40,901 bases of DNA, from IMG/VR virus record IMGVR_UViG_3300008120_000151, positions 1 to 40,901 of that record, one strand, 5' to 3'. The position numbers and the translations under genes are program-made. Of this stretch, positions 15,582 to 23,453 are shown in pieces (the first letter of the stretch is position 1; each line of letters begins with the position of its first letter). Below the pieces are notes generated by a model that saw only the letters and a list, made by a program, of their open reading frames with translations, was not told the DNA's origin and searched no databases. The DNA comes from a virus.

Positions 15582-17549
15582 TTGAATATTATTACAACAA
15601 AAAAGCAATTAGATGAGATGGTTGCGTACTATCTCAAGCAGGACGCGTTTGCATTTGACGTGGAGACTGTTGGAGATGACCGCGGTACTCCTGCTGTAAA
15701 CGAAGTTCTGTGGATTAGTTTTGCTACGCATGGTCGTGGTGATGTTATTCCTATGGGCCACCCTCATGGAGAATTTGTATCTGAGTCTTTCCCACTTACT
15801 GGGCAAGGTGAAAAGCGCGTTGCTGCTGGGCTACCAGCACGAGAGTTGGACTACTCACGCGATAAGAAGAAAGCAATTAAAGTATTTGATGAAGCACCTG
15901 TTCAACTGTTTCCCGCAGAGGTGTTTAAGGCTTTAAAGCCGTTATTGTTTAACGACAACCAGCTAACTATTGGCCACAACTTAGTGTTTGACCTTAGTTC
16001 AGTAGCTAAGTATTACGGTGGCGAGGTCCCTACAGGCCCTTACTTTGACACCTTGATGGCGTCTTTCTTGTATGACAACAAGAACAAGGGACGACTTGGC
16101 CTTGATGACTGCCTACAGCGCGAGCTTGGCTATAGCATGGAAAAAGGTATAGGTCACCAAGTAGAACTTTATTCGTTTAGCGATGTCGCCAAGTATTCTT
16201 ATTTAGATGCTAAGTACACATTTTTACTATGGAAGACCCTTGTTCCAAAGCTGACTGCTGCAGATGTAGATACTGTTATGCAGTTAGAGATGGATGTGCT
16301 ACGTGTCCTCTGCGATATGAAGCTTACTGGAGCCCCTATTGACACGGCAGAGCTACAGGTTCTATACGACAAGTTGATTATAGAGATTGAAGAAGTTAAG
16401 TCTAATATCTATCGCATCGCGGGTCAGCCTTTTAATATTAACTCTAATAACGAGAAGCAGTACATCCTTTATGGCCCACGTTCAGAGGGCTGCCGAGGGC
16501 TACGCCCACAGCTTCTAACTGGTAAAGGCTCTCAAAAAGAAGAGAGCGCTCTTGACTATAAAGACTACTCAGTATCAGCGGAGGCGCTTGAGCCTTATCG
16601 TGAGAAAGACGAGTTAGTTAACGCGCTTCTTGGGTACGCTGATTTAAACAAGTTGTTGAGTACTTATGTAATTCCTTATTTAGGTGGTGAGATTACTAAA
16701 ACTGTTGGCGGCAAGTCAAAGACTGAGATGCGAGAGTCAATGCTTGTTAACGGCCGTATTTACGGAGACTTTGTTCAATGGGGTGCAGAGACTGGTCGTT
16801 TTTCTAGTCGTAACCCGAACCTTCAAAACGTACCTGCCCCTCATACAGCGCACGGTAAGTCTATCCGTAATTTATTTTGTGCTCCAGAGGGGTACAAGTT
16901 AGTGGTGGCTGACTACTCACAGATTGAACCTCGTGTTATTGCTGCTATGTCGGAAGACCCTATTATGATGAAGAACTACTTAGACGGCGGAGACATTTAT
17001 ACAACCGTAGGTGACACTATGGGTGTTGACCGAAAAGCAGGCAAGGTTCTTGTGCTTGCTATGGCTTACGGCGTAGGCCCTGACAAGATTGCACGTTCTA
17101 TCGGGTGCTCTGTAACTGAGGCCAAGCATCTACTATCTGACTTTTCAGAGAAGTTTTCTTCTGTGGCAAAGTACCGCGCTAAGGTTATTGGCCTTTCTAG
17201 AAACAAAGGTTTTGTTACTACTATCATGAAGCGCAGACGTTACCTCCCTGACATTAACTCTAAGCAGATGGGATTTAGGGCTAGTGCTGAGCGTCAAGCT
17301 TTTAATACACGTATTCAAGGTACGGCTGCAGACATTATTAAGTTAGCTATGGTTCGTGCTCATCAAATGATTCCCGCTGGTGCTAAGCTGATACTTACAG
17401 TGCACGACGAAATTGTAACTTTAACCCCAGACGCGCTTGTAGATGACACTGTAAATGCCATTCGCGAGGCTATGGAAGGTATTAAATTGCTACCAATACC
17501 GTTAGTGGCCGACATAACCGTAGTTAGTAAGTGGGGAGAGGCAAAATGA
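15582..17549 (+). CDS. Family A DNA polymerase with 3'-5' exonuclease
   Basis: This 655-residue polymerase replicates the phage genome. Exonuclease motifs are intact: ExoI FAFDVETVGDD, ExoII IGHNLVFDLSSV and ExoIII YSYLDAKYTFLLW. Polymerase motif A is VVADYSQIEPRVIAAMSED, motif B is RKAGKVLVLAMAYGVGP (a variant of the K..NFG..YG pattern) and motif C is LILTVHDEIVTL. There is no 5'-3' exonuclease domain, as in many phage PolA enzymes. The start is taken as TTG 15582, with AAGGGA 7-12 nt upstream. The stop overlaps the oxygenase ATG by 4 nt (ATGA). Confidence 0.94.
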   Translation: MNIITTKKQLDEMVAYYLKQDAFAFDVETVGDDRGTPAVNEVLWISFATHGRGDVIPMGHPHGEFVSESFPLTGQGEKRVAAGLPARELDYSRDKKKAIKVFDEAPVQLFPAEVFKALKPLLFNDNQLTIGHNLVFDLSSVAKYYGGEVPTGPYFDTLMASFLYDNKNKGRLGLDDCLQRELGYSMEKGIGHQVELYSFSDVAKYSYLDAKYTFLLWKTLVPKLTAADVDTVMQLEMDVLRVLCDMKLTGAPIDTAELQVLYDKLIIEIEEVKSNIYRIAGQPFNINSNNEKQYILYGPRSEGCRGLRPQLLTGKGSQKEESALDYKDYSVSAEALEPYREKDELVNALLGYADLNKLLSTYVIPYLGGEITKTVGGKSKTEMRESMLVNGRIYGDFVQWGAETGRFSSRNPNLQNVPAPHTAHGKSIRNLFCAPEGYKLVVADYSQIEPRVIAAMSEDPIMMKNYLDGGDIYTTVGDTMGVDRKAGKVLVLAMAYGVGPDKIARSIGCSVTEAKHLLSDFSEKFSSVAKYRAKVIGLSRNKGFVTTIMKRRRYLPDINSKQMGFRASAERQAFNTRIQGTAADIIKLAMVRAHQMIPAGAKLILTVHDEIVTLTPDALVDDTVNAIREAMEGIKLLPIPLVADITVVSKWGEAK

Positions 17550-18115
17550 TAAAAGTAATAAGTAATTTTATTTCTTTGAGTGACGCTGCCACTTTAATTA
17601 AGTATATAGATGAGAACTCACCTTCTTTTTCATCAGATAACAAAGGGTTATGGTTTAAAAAGTTCTTTGGTATAGATGACATATACAAGCATGGCAAGGG
17701 TGAGCCTGTTATTGACGGTTTAGGTGCTATTAAAGAGGTGTCAATTAACATAGTAGAGGCTGTAAAAACCAGTATGTCCGAGCACTTTATGGATACTGAG
17801 CCTATATTTTTAAATTCCCTTTGGTTTGCTAAGCATCTGCCTGGGGATAATGTGCAGGCTCATGTTGATACAGAGGAAGGGTATAACCAGCAGTTTGTCT
17901 ATAGTGCTATTCTGTATTTAAACACAGTTGAGGACGGGGGAGTATTAAACTTTCCAAAACTTAACTTATCCTTTAAACCAAAGGCTTGCGATTTAATTAT
18001 ATTTCCGTCAGGCGGAGATAACATGGTGCACGAGGTCATGGGTATTGGGGAGAACAGGTATACGTTGCCTATGTGGTTTACTAAAGACAAAGACTTAGAA
18101 CTTAAGTTTACATAG
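17546..18115 (+). CDS. 2OG-Fe(II) dioxygenase (prolyl 4-hydroxylase-like)
   Basis: This 189-residue protein has the double-stranded beta-helix signature. The iron facial triad is H106xD108 (AHVDTEEG) and distal H162 (MVHEVMGIGENRYTLPMWF), with R171 placed to bind 2-oxoglutarate. The stretch SAILYLNTVEDGGVLNFPKL is typical of phage P4H-like enzymes. Substrates of this phage family are mostly unknown; protein or nucleobase hydroxylation is possible. ATG 17546 is preferred over GTG 17531 because it overlaps the polymerase stop and follows GGGGAGAGG. The next gene starts 16 nt downstream with its own ribosome binding site. Confidence 0.85.
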   Translation: MIKVISNFISLSDAATLIKYIDENSPSFSSDNKGLWFKKFFGIDDIYKHGKGEPVIDGLGAIKEVSINIVEAVKTSMSEHFMDTEPIFLNSLWFAKHLPGDNVQAHVDTEEGYNQQFVYSAILYLNTVEDGGVLNFPKLNLSFKPKACDLIIFPSGGDNMVHEVMGIGENRYTLPMWFTKDKDLELKFT

Positions 18116-18131
18116 AAAAGAGAGGAATACA

Positions 18132-18434
18132 ATGACATCAGAGTTTTACGAAGAGCCAGAGTTTTATGGGGCAGGGTTTGACCCAGCCAAAGACTCTGCG
18201 CGTTTAAATTCTCAACAGGCCAGAATCTACAACATTATGGTTGACCAGAACTGGCATACGCTTCGTGAGCTGTCAGAGGCCACTTCTACGCCAGAAGCTT
18301 CTGTATCTGCTCATATTAGGGCTTTTCGCAGAAAAACTCATGGAAGTCATATTGTAGATAGGCGCCGTGTTGATAACTATTATGAGTACCGTTTAAATCT
18401 AGAAGCAAAGGAAAATGCCAATGGCTTGGTTTAG
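18132..18434 (+). CDS. Winged-helix DNA-binding protein
   Basis: Residues ~20-90 of this 100-residue protein form a winged helix: LNSQQARIYNIMVDQNWHTLRELSEATSTPEASVSAHIRAFRRKTHGSHIVDRRRVDNYYEYRL, with a clear recognition helix (EASVSAHIRAFRRK) and wing. It is similar in style to DNA-binding domains of small phage regulators. The acidic N-terminus looks flexible. AGAGAGGAA precedes the ATG, so translation is independent. Its targets are unknown. Confidence 0.8.
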   Translation: MTSEFYEEPEFYGAGFDPAKDSARLNSQQARIYNIMVDQNWHTLRELSEATSTPEASVSAHIRAFRRKTHGSHIVDRRRVDNYYEYRLNLEAKENANGLV

Positions 18435-18864
18435 ACGACGGCCCAAGTACGAGGTTGTATCTACTGAGGTACCTATGTCTACTATTCTTCGGTGGTACTT
18501 GTATGACACTGGGCTAGACGATGCTAATAAATTAGCTGAGTTTGTAGGTTTAAACAAAGTAAGCGCAGAAGGCGATGCTAAAGAGCAAGAAGATAGCGAC
18601 ATTAGAGTTAGCCGTATTATGGAGTTAATGCCTTACATAGACGCTTTGTCAGACATTAGCGCTGACACTATGGTGGCACTGCATAGGTCAAACGGTAAAG
18701 GGGCAGACCTTACTCCTGAGGAGACAGCATCTTCTAAAATTATATATAAAGCTGTGAGCATGTCGTCACTCATAGGCGCGTTATCTATTGGTATTAATAT
18801 TGGTATATTAGACTCAGGGGCGTTAAGCTCAGGAAGAATAGAAATGGATATGGACTATGAGTAA
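18415..18864 (+). CDS. Hypothetical protein
   Basis: The 149-residue product was not recognised. A basic start (MPMAWFRRRPKYEVV) is followed by helical segments and a long hydrophobic helix near the C-terminus (KIIYKAVSMSSLIGALSIGINIGIL), which could be a membrane helix or a buried core helix. It overlaps the winged-helix gene by 20 nt; a second ATG at 18421 would reduce this. AAAGGAAA lies upstream. It overlaps the next gene by 8 nt. Confidence 0.7.
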   Translation: MPMAWFRRRPKYEVVSTEVPMSTILRWYLYDTGLDDANKLAEFVGLNKVSAEGDAKEQEDSDIRVSRIMELMPYIDALSDISADTMVALHRSNGKGADLTPEETASSKIIYKAVSMSSLIGALSIGINIGILDSGALSSGRIEMDMDYE

Positions 18865-19225
18865 TGCCGATTGGTTTGCTAGAAAGTTAGGCACACCTCA
18901 ACCACAGCAGCAAGCAGGCCCACAGCCTACTTATGTTCCGCAAACACAAAACCCAATGCCAAACGTTGGGCAGCCGTCGTACCCCTCTGCTACTCCAGCA
19001 ATTCCTAAAGGCGACCGTTGCCCTGGATGCGGTAGTGGCAACTATGGTGGTGCAACTCCCGAAGCACGTAAGCGTTGTTACGATTGCGGATACCCAATTA
19101 CCCAAAGCGGGTCAGGTATGGGTAAAGGAATTACAAGTGGACCGCAGGCGTCAGGCCCCACTCAAGCAGCAACTCAAGTTCCAACAGGCGGATGGAACCC
19201 AACTACAATCATTGGACATATTTAA
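18857..19225 (+). CDS. Zinc-ribbon protein with Pro/Gln-rich flanks
   Basis: This 122-residue protein has a central zinc ribbon, CPGCGSGNY..RCYDCGYP (about residues 54-77), with two CxxC knuckles. It is flanked by disordered Pro/Gln/Gly/Thr-rich segments. The layout suggests a tethered nucleic-acid or protein adaptor. It lies directly before RecA, with its stop overlapping the RecA ATG by 1 nt, so a recombination role is possible but not shown. Confidence 0.8.
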   Translation: MSNADWFARKLGTPQPQQQAGPQPTYVPQTQNPMPNVGQPSYPSATPAIPKGDRCPGCGSGNYGGATPEARKRCYDCGYPITQSGSGMGKGITSGPQASGPTQAATQVPTGGWNPTTIIGHI

Positions 19226-20277
19226 TGGGAATCTCAGGCGAACTAGCAAAAGTATTTAGTGCAATTAACAAGAAGATGGGCGCAGACACTATTGTTTTAG
19301 GCTCAGATATTAGAGACGATGTTATGGGCTACGTAACTACTGGTTCTATCTCATTAGATGTAGCCCTTGGCGGCGGTTGGCCTATTAATCAATGGCATGA
19401 GGTTATTGGGGAAGAGAGCCAAGGTAAGACCGCTATTGCTTTGAAGACTATCGCTGCTAATCAAAAGTTGGACCCAGAGTTCACAACCGTATGGGTTGCT
19501 GCAGAGCAGTGGGTACCAAAATATGCAGAGATGTGTGGCGTTGATACGTCACGTGTGTATGTAATATCTACTAATTTGATGGAGGAAGCCTATGAAGCGG
19601 TTATTAAAATCACTGAAAGTAAATCTGTGGATTGTATTGTTGTTGATAGTCTTCCTGCCCTCGTTCCTGGAGCAGAAGATGAGAAAGAAATGGATGAACA
19701 CACCGTTGGACGAGGAGCACTCCTCACCAACAAGTTCTTCAGAAAAGTAGGCCTTGCATCTAAACGAAGCTTGACAGAGTTTGAACGTCCATTTATTGGG
19801 ATTATGATTAACCAATGGCGCGATAAGGTTGGCGTTATGTACGGCGACCCCCGCACAACCCCTGGGGGTAAGGGCAAGAACTACAGTTACTTCACTCGTG
19901 TAGACGTCCGCAGAGATGATTGGATTGAGGCTGGCACAGGTGAGGAAAAGCGTCGTGTTGGTCAGTCTATTAAGGCACGAATCCTTAAGAATAAGTCAGC
20001 CCCACCGTCTCGTGTAGCCTCATTTGATTTTTACTTTGCAGAGGGCGGAGAGGTGCCTGCTGGAGAGCTTGACTTTGGTAAAGAGCTAATTGCAATTGGT
20101 AAACTTAACAAGGTTATTACTCGCGCTGGTGCCTATTATCGGTACGGCGAACGGCAATGGCAGGGCGCAGATGCTATGCTTGCCTCCATTCGGGAAGAGA
20201 TTGATTTGAAAGAGGCCCTTGAACGGGACGTTCTTGACTCCATTAAAGCGGGGTCTAAGTTCGCTTATGAAGAGTAA
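19225..20277 (+). CDS. recA: RecA/UvsX-like recombinase
   Basis: This 350-residue RecA-fold recombinase forms filaments on ssDNA for strand exchange and repair. Walker A is GEESQGKT (residues 62-69), preceded by TTGSISLDVALGGGWPINQWHEVIG as in RecA. Walker B is VDCIVVDSLPALVP. A GKGKNYSYFTRVDVRR stretch precedes the later beta-strands. ATG 19225 was chosen because it overlaps the upstream stop (TAATG) and the protein then begins at the conserved helix GELAKVFSAINKKMG. It overlaps the nuclease gene by 11 nt. Confidence 0.92.
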   Translation: MGISGELAKVFSAINKKMGADTIVLGSDIRDDVMGYVTTGSISLDVALGGGWPINQWHEVIGEESQGKTAIALKTIAANQKLDPEFTTVWVAAEQWVPKYAEMCGVDTSRVYVISTNLMEEAYEAVIKITESKSVDCIVVDSLPALVPGAEDEKEMDEHTVGRGALLTNKFFRKVGLASKRSLTEFERPFIGIMINQWRDKVGVMYGDPRTTPGGKGKNYSYFTRVDVRRDDWIEAGTGEEKRRVGQSIKARILKNKSAPPSRVASFDFYFAEGGEVPAGELDFGKELIAIGKLNKVITRAGAYYRYGERQWQGADAMLASIREEIDLKEALERDVLDSIKAGSKFAYEE

Positions 20278-20698
20278 GGGCCAACGAGAATCTAAGAAGC
20301 ACGAGGACCGACTTGCAAAGAAAGTTGGCGGACAGCGTAGCGCTGGAAGCGGGGCTTTCTGGAGTCGGAAAGGCGATGTCCGTTCACAAGACATGCTCAT
20401 AGAGCATAAGTGGACTGGCAAAGCTTCCTTTACCGTCAAAGCGGCGGTTCTGGAAAAGATTGTTGAAGAAGCAATTCTTGACAGTCGGATGCCTGTCCTC
20501 GGCTTCAGTTTAAATAACGAGAACTACGTTATGTTAACCGAAGATGATTTTCTAGAACTACGCTCTACTCTTCAGGAGCATACTTGTACGAATCAGATAT
20601 CGGTCACAACGAAGGATGGCGACACCGCGCCAAGTGCAGAGGGATGGACACCGAACTTTGGTATCCCCCAAGAGACAAAGACAAATACCAATCAGTAG
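20267..20698 (+). CDS. PD-(D/E)XK nuclease (Holliday junction resolvase-like)
   Basis: The 143-residue product starts at ATG 20267, inside the end of recA. It has the nuclease core RLAKKVGGQRSAGSGAFWSRKGDVRSQDMLIEHKWT. D in SQDMLIEHK with the E-x-K pair forms the PD-(D/E)XK active site, as in archaeal Hjc-like and phage resolvases. The C-terminal ~40 residues are polar and overlap the WhiB gene. With RecA upstream it probably processes recombination or replication intermediates. The family level is clear; the exact substrate is inferred. Confidence 0.8.
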   Translation: MKSKGQRESKKHEDRLAKKVGGQRSAGSGAFWSRKGDVRSQDMLIEHKWTGKASFTVKAAVLEKIVEEAILDSRMPVLGFSLNNENYVMLTEDDFLELRSTLQEHTCTNQISVTTKDGDTAPSAEGWTPNFGIPQETKTNTNQ

Positions 20699-20904
20699 CG
20701 CAGGTATCTAAAGCCGTTTGCTACGGTAAAGATGGTTTCCCTGAGTGCCCAGTACGTAAAGAGTGTTTGCTTTACTCAGACAAAATGGACGAGCAGCACG
20801 GCATATGGGGAGGCATGTCACATCGTGAACGAAATTCATTAAAGCGTAAAGCAAACAAAGCTGGCTTATCGTTTCAAGATTGGGTAGAAACTAAAAATAC
20901 GTGA
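20584..20904 (+). CDS. whiB: WhiB-family Fe-S transcription factor
   Basis: This 106-residue protein has the four WhiB cysteines (C18, C46, C55, C61), which bind a [4Fe-4S] cluster, and the hallmark turn GIWGG (73-77) followed by MSHRERNSLKRK, a basic DNA-contacting tail. WhiB proteins act with the sigma factor of actinobacterial RNA polymerase, and phage copies can repress host whiB genes. The second and third Cys are 8 residues apart (CYGKDGFPEC) instead of the usual CxxC. The start is taken as TTG 20584 with AGGAG upstream; it overlaps the nuclease gene by 115 nt in another frame. Confidence 0.88.
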   Translation: MYESDIGHNEGWRHRAKCRGMDTELWYPPRDKDKYQSVAQVSKAVCYGKDGFPECPVRKECLLYSDKMDEQHGIWGGMSHRERNSLKRKANKAGLSFQDWVETKNT

Positions 20905-20910
20905 TAGGTT

Positions 20911-21762
20911 GTGAACATGAAATACAAACCAAGCGGAACATTAAAGAGGTTTATAGACGTGGCTAAAAAAGATACAAGAGTGCTTGGTTCAGTAGAGAGG
21001 TTTCTACTATCTAAGCCTAGAGATATGTCTAGGCGAACAGATGTTCTACACCCATCAGAGATGGCTAGCGGCAACTGGTGTTACCGTGCGTCGTACTTTC
21101 AACTATTAGGACAAGCACCACAGGCTAATCGTAAGATGAGTATGCGGTTGTTGTCTGTTTTTGAAGAGGGCCATGCTATTCACGCAAAGTGGCAGCGTTG
21201 GTTCCAGCAGATGAACGTTCTGTATGGCAAGTGGTATTGCACTGAGTGCGAGGAGATGTTCTGGGGCGGGTCTGACTGCCATGATGGCCCTTTAGAATAC
21301 CGTGAAGTGCCTTTGTTTTATGAGCCGTTGCGCATCTCAGGTCACTCAGATGGGTGGCTAGTAGGTTTAGGCGACCCACTAATGTTAGAGATTAAATCAG
21401 TAGGTGTTGGAACCCTTAGATGGGAAGCCCCAGAGTTATTGATTGAACACGATAACGATATGGATAAGGCGTGGAAAGCTTTGAAGGCTCCATTTCAAAA
21501 GCATATAACACAGGTGCAAATCTATATGAAGTTAGCAGAATTACTTGGGTACGAGAACGTGCCTCAGGAAGCTGTACTTATCTATGAGTGCAAGAGCAAC
21601 CAAGAGGCTAAAGAGTTTGTAGTACACAAGAGCGATTTTGGCATTACTGAGCTGTTTGACGCCGCTGAGATGATTTGTAACGCAGTTAGGGATAGAATCC
21701 CACCAGCATGTAACCTATCGTCAACCGAATGTTCTAACTGTAAGGGGTATACAAATGATTAA
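20911..21762 (+). CDS. Cas4/RecB-like PD-(D/E)XK exonuclease
   Basis: This 283-residue protein resembles Cas4/RecB nucleases. The core is RISGHSDGWLVGLGDPLMLEIKSVGVGTLRW (D..x(n)..EIK active site), followed by HITQVQIYMKLAELLGYENVPQEAVLIYECKSNQEAKEFVV (the QxxxY motif). A Cys near the N-terminus (SGNWCYRASYFQLLG) and a C-terminal CNLSSTECSNC could hold an Fe-S cluster as in Cas4/AddB; an extra CTEC..C sits in the middle. The enzyme probably resects DNA ends for recombination. The start is GTG 20911 or ATG 20917. Confidence 0.8.
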   Translation: MNMKYKPSGTLKRFIDVAKKDTRVLGSVERFLLSKPRDMSRRTDVLHPSEMASGNWCYRASYFQLLGQAPQANRKMSMRLLSVFEEGHAIHAKWQRWFQQMNVLYGKWYCTECEEMFWGGSDCHDGPLEYREVPLFYEPLRISGHSDGWLVGLGDPLMLEIKSVGVGTLRWEAPELLIEHDNDMDKAWKALKAPFQKHITQVQIYMKLAELLGYENVPQEAVLIYECKSNQEAKEFVVHKSDFGITELFDAAEMICNAVRDRIPPACNLSSTECSNCKGYTND

Positions 21763-22231
21763 TATTGTTGCTACTGGCGTAAGTGATGAAGTTATGAAAA
21801 TCCTTGAAGCTCAGGGGATGCCAGTTCGTCGTAGCCTAGACATTGATGCCCCAATGTTTCCAAAAGATATTACAGTCGTAGACGACCAAGAGTTAATGGT
21901 TTTAGCTACTAAGTATATGGAGAACTATAGCTTTATTCGCACACAGGTTGCCTGTGCCGCATTGGCTGAGATGGAAGCAGAGAATGCCTACAGCACTGCT
22001 GAGGCAAAGGCGTTCCTATCTAAAACTAATGGTAAGACGACAGAGAAGGCAACGATGCTAAAGGCTGCGGTTATTACAGACCCAGAGATTGAAGAGCTAG
22101 CTAAGGTAAAGATGTATGCCTACGCCTACCGTAAGATGCTAGAGACTACTATGGATAACCTTGAGCGTTACTACAGCCTTACTAGCCGAGAGTTGACACG
22201 CCGTACCTCAGCGCTAAGAAACCGATTCTAA
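21755..22231 (+). CDS. Hypothetical helical protein between recombination nucleases
   Basis: This 158-residue protein is mostly helical after residue ~50 (ELMVLATKYMENYSFIRTQVACAALAEMEAENAYSTAEAKAFLSKTNGKTTEKATMLKAAVITDPEIEELAKVKMYAYAYRKMLETTMDNLERYY). The pattern of an N-terminal strand region and a long helical bundle would suit an accessory factor. Its position between Cas4-like and RuvC-like genes allows a UvsY-like mediator role for RecA, but no motif proves it. It overlaps the upstream gene by 8 nt and the next by 1 nt. Confidence 0.75.
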   Translation: MINIVATGVSDEVMKILEAQGMPVRRSLDIDAPMFPKDITVVDDQELMVLATKYMENYSFIRTQVACAALAEMEAENAYSTAEAKAFLSKTNGKTTEKATMLKAAVITDPEIEELAKVKMYAYAYRKMLETTMDNLERYYSLTSRELTRRTSALRNRF

Positions 22232-22764
22232 TGAAGTTCTTTGACGGCGGTTTGCCTAGAGATGTCCCTGTCTACATAGGCATTGACCAGTCATATAGCG
22301 GTTTTTCTATAACAGCCCTTAACGGAGAGTTGTACTCAACATCTGTTTACACCTCCCAATACAGAGGCATAAAGCGTTTAGCTGACATCAAAGAGTATAT
22401 GGTTACTAACCTAGGTCGTTATCAAATCTTAGATGTGGCTATAGAAGGTTACGCCTTTGGTTCACAGATGGCTAATATGCTTGGAGAACTGGGCGGTATG
22501 GTAAAACTAAGCCTATTTGATATGGGTATCTATCCGCTTATAGTTCCGCCCACTACGTTAAAGAAGTATGTAACAGGCAAGGGGACAGGGGTACCAAAGA
22601 GCCAAATGCTTTTGCAGGTGTACAAGAAGTGGGGCGCAGAGTTTACAGACGATAACGCAGCAGATTCGTATTCCCTTGCGCGTGTCGTTTCAGGTCAGCA
22701 TGCGTTGTCCTATGAAAAAGACGTGTACGATAAGCTACAAGACCCAAAATTCAGGGAGAGATAA
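22231..22764 (+). CDS. RuvC-like Holliday junction resolvase
   Basis: The 177-residue product has the RNase H-like fold of RuvC. Acidic residues fall in the expected motifs: D19 in VYIGIDQSYSGFSI, E72 in VAIEGYAFGSQ, and D141/D145 in FTDDNAADSYSLARV. A basic TLKKYVTGKGTGVPKSQM segment matches the RuvC loop. It would cut four-way junctions to free replicating DNA for packaging. It is the second potential junction nuclease after the one at 20267. ATG overlaps the upstream stop by 1 nt. Confidence 0.88.
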   Translation: MKFFDGGLPRDVPVYIGIDQSYSGFSITALNGELYSTSVYTSQYRGIKRLADIKEYMVTNLGRYQILDVAIEGYAFGSQMANMLGELGGMVKLSLFDMGIYPLIVPPTTLKKYVTGKGTGVPKSQMLLQVYKKWGAEFTDDNAADSYSLARVVSGQHALSYEKDVYDKLQDPKFRER

Positions 22765-22983
22765 ATGAGTGACAAAGCTCGTGAGTTATTAAGTAAGCTG
22801 AGAAAAGCCAAGGCTGACGTTAGCTTTTTAGAGACTGAGTACCGCAAAGTATGCGAATGCAATGAGAAAATTCCTGGTGTTAAGTTTGAGCCTCATTCGT
22901 ATAGCCAGATGTACAAGACGTGTAAGTACCATGAGGTACGGTACTACCACCACGCAGAAAGGCAGCATCATGCCCACGTATGA
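22765..22983 (+). CDS. Small hypothetical protein, Cys/His-rich C-terminus
   Basis: This 72-residue protein has an N-terminal charged helix (ELLSKLRKAKADVSFLETEYRKVCECNEKIPG) and a C-terminal tail rich in His and Cys (KTCKYHEVRYYHHAERQHHAHV) that could bind metal. It starts immediately after the RuvC-like stop, behind GGGAGAG, and overlaps the next gene by 14 nt. The function is unknown. Confidence 0.7.
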   Translation: MSDKARELLSKLRKAKADVSFLETEYRKVCECNEKIPGVKFEPHSYSQMYKTCKYHEVRYYHHAERQHHAHV

Positions 22984-23140
22984 TTTTGTATGTATGAAGT
23001 GCGACCGCACAGTAGAGATGCATTTTGCATTTGATTCTGTACAGAGGCCTACTTGCTCTGAATGTGGGGAATTTATGATTAAATCTTATACACCGCCAGC
23101 AGTACAGTTTAAAGGCGGAGGCTGGGGAGGACAAGGATGA
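22970..23140 (+). CDS. FmdB-type zinc ribbon protein
   Basis: The 56-residue product starts at ATG 22970 (MPTYDFVCMKCDRTVEMHF). Two CxxC knuckles, CMKC and CSEC, with the Y-x-C..CG pattern are typical of the FmdB/CxxC putative regulatory family. The tail is Gly/Trp-rich (GGGWGGQG). Proteins of this family are common in actinobacteria and their phages, with no firm function. It overlaps the following ATG by 4 nt. Confidence 0.85.
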   Translation: MPTYDFVCMKCDRTVEMHFAFDSVQRPTCSECGEFMIKSYTPPAVQFKGGGWGGQG

Positions 23141-23316
23141 AATTTGTTAGACGTTCACTAAAAGACGCACTTATTCCTGGTTTAACTAAGCTCCCTGTTC
23201 TTGTTGCAGATGATGATTTTATTGAGCATCTTTATGAACAAGGGTTTTACAGCATTGAGTTAGAAGAGTTGTACGTTGAATACGCCGATTGGGCAAAAGA
23301 AAATGTGGAGGAATAA
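23137..23316 (+). CDS. Small hypothetical protein
   Basis: This 59-residue protein (MKFVRRSLKDALIPGLTKLP..., then an acidic C-terminal helix ELEELYVEYADWAKENVEE) was not recognised. AAGG precedes the start and the ATG overlaps the FmdB-like stop (ATGA). It belongs to a chain of very short coupled genes. Confidence 0.65.
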   Translation: MKFVRRSLKDALIPGLTKLPVLVADDDFIEHLYEQGFYSIELEELYVEYADWAKENVEE

Positions 23317-23453
23317 TGCACAACGAACGAAAGATACTTAAAAAGTATTGGCTTTCATATGGTTACGGAAAGCGCCTAGCATTAGGGTTTTCTATTGATA
23401 AGTATTCAATTAATATTGATTTTCTATGCTTCTGGGTTGGAGTAGAGTTTTGA
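23316..23453 (+). CDS. Very small hypothetical protein
   Basis: This 45-residue protein is aromatic and basic (MHNERKILKKYWLSYGYGKR, then LALGFSIDKYSINIDFLCFWVGVEF). It shares one base with the upstream stop (TAATG) and is followed by the TTG start of the next gene. The hydrophobic C-terminus may fold as a beta hairpin or associate with membrane. The function is unknown. Confidence 0.55.
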   Translation: MHNERKILKKYWLSYGYGKRLALGFSIDKYSINIDFLCFWVGVEF

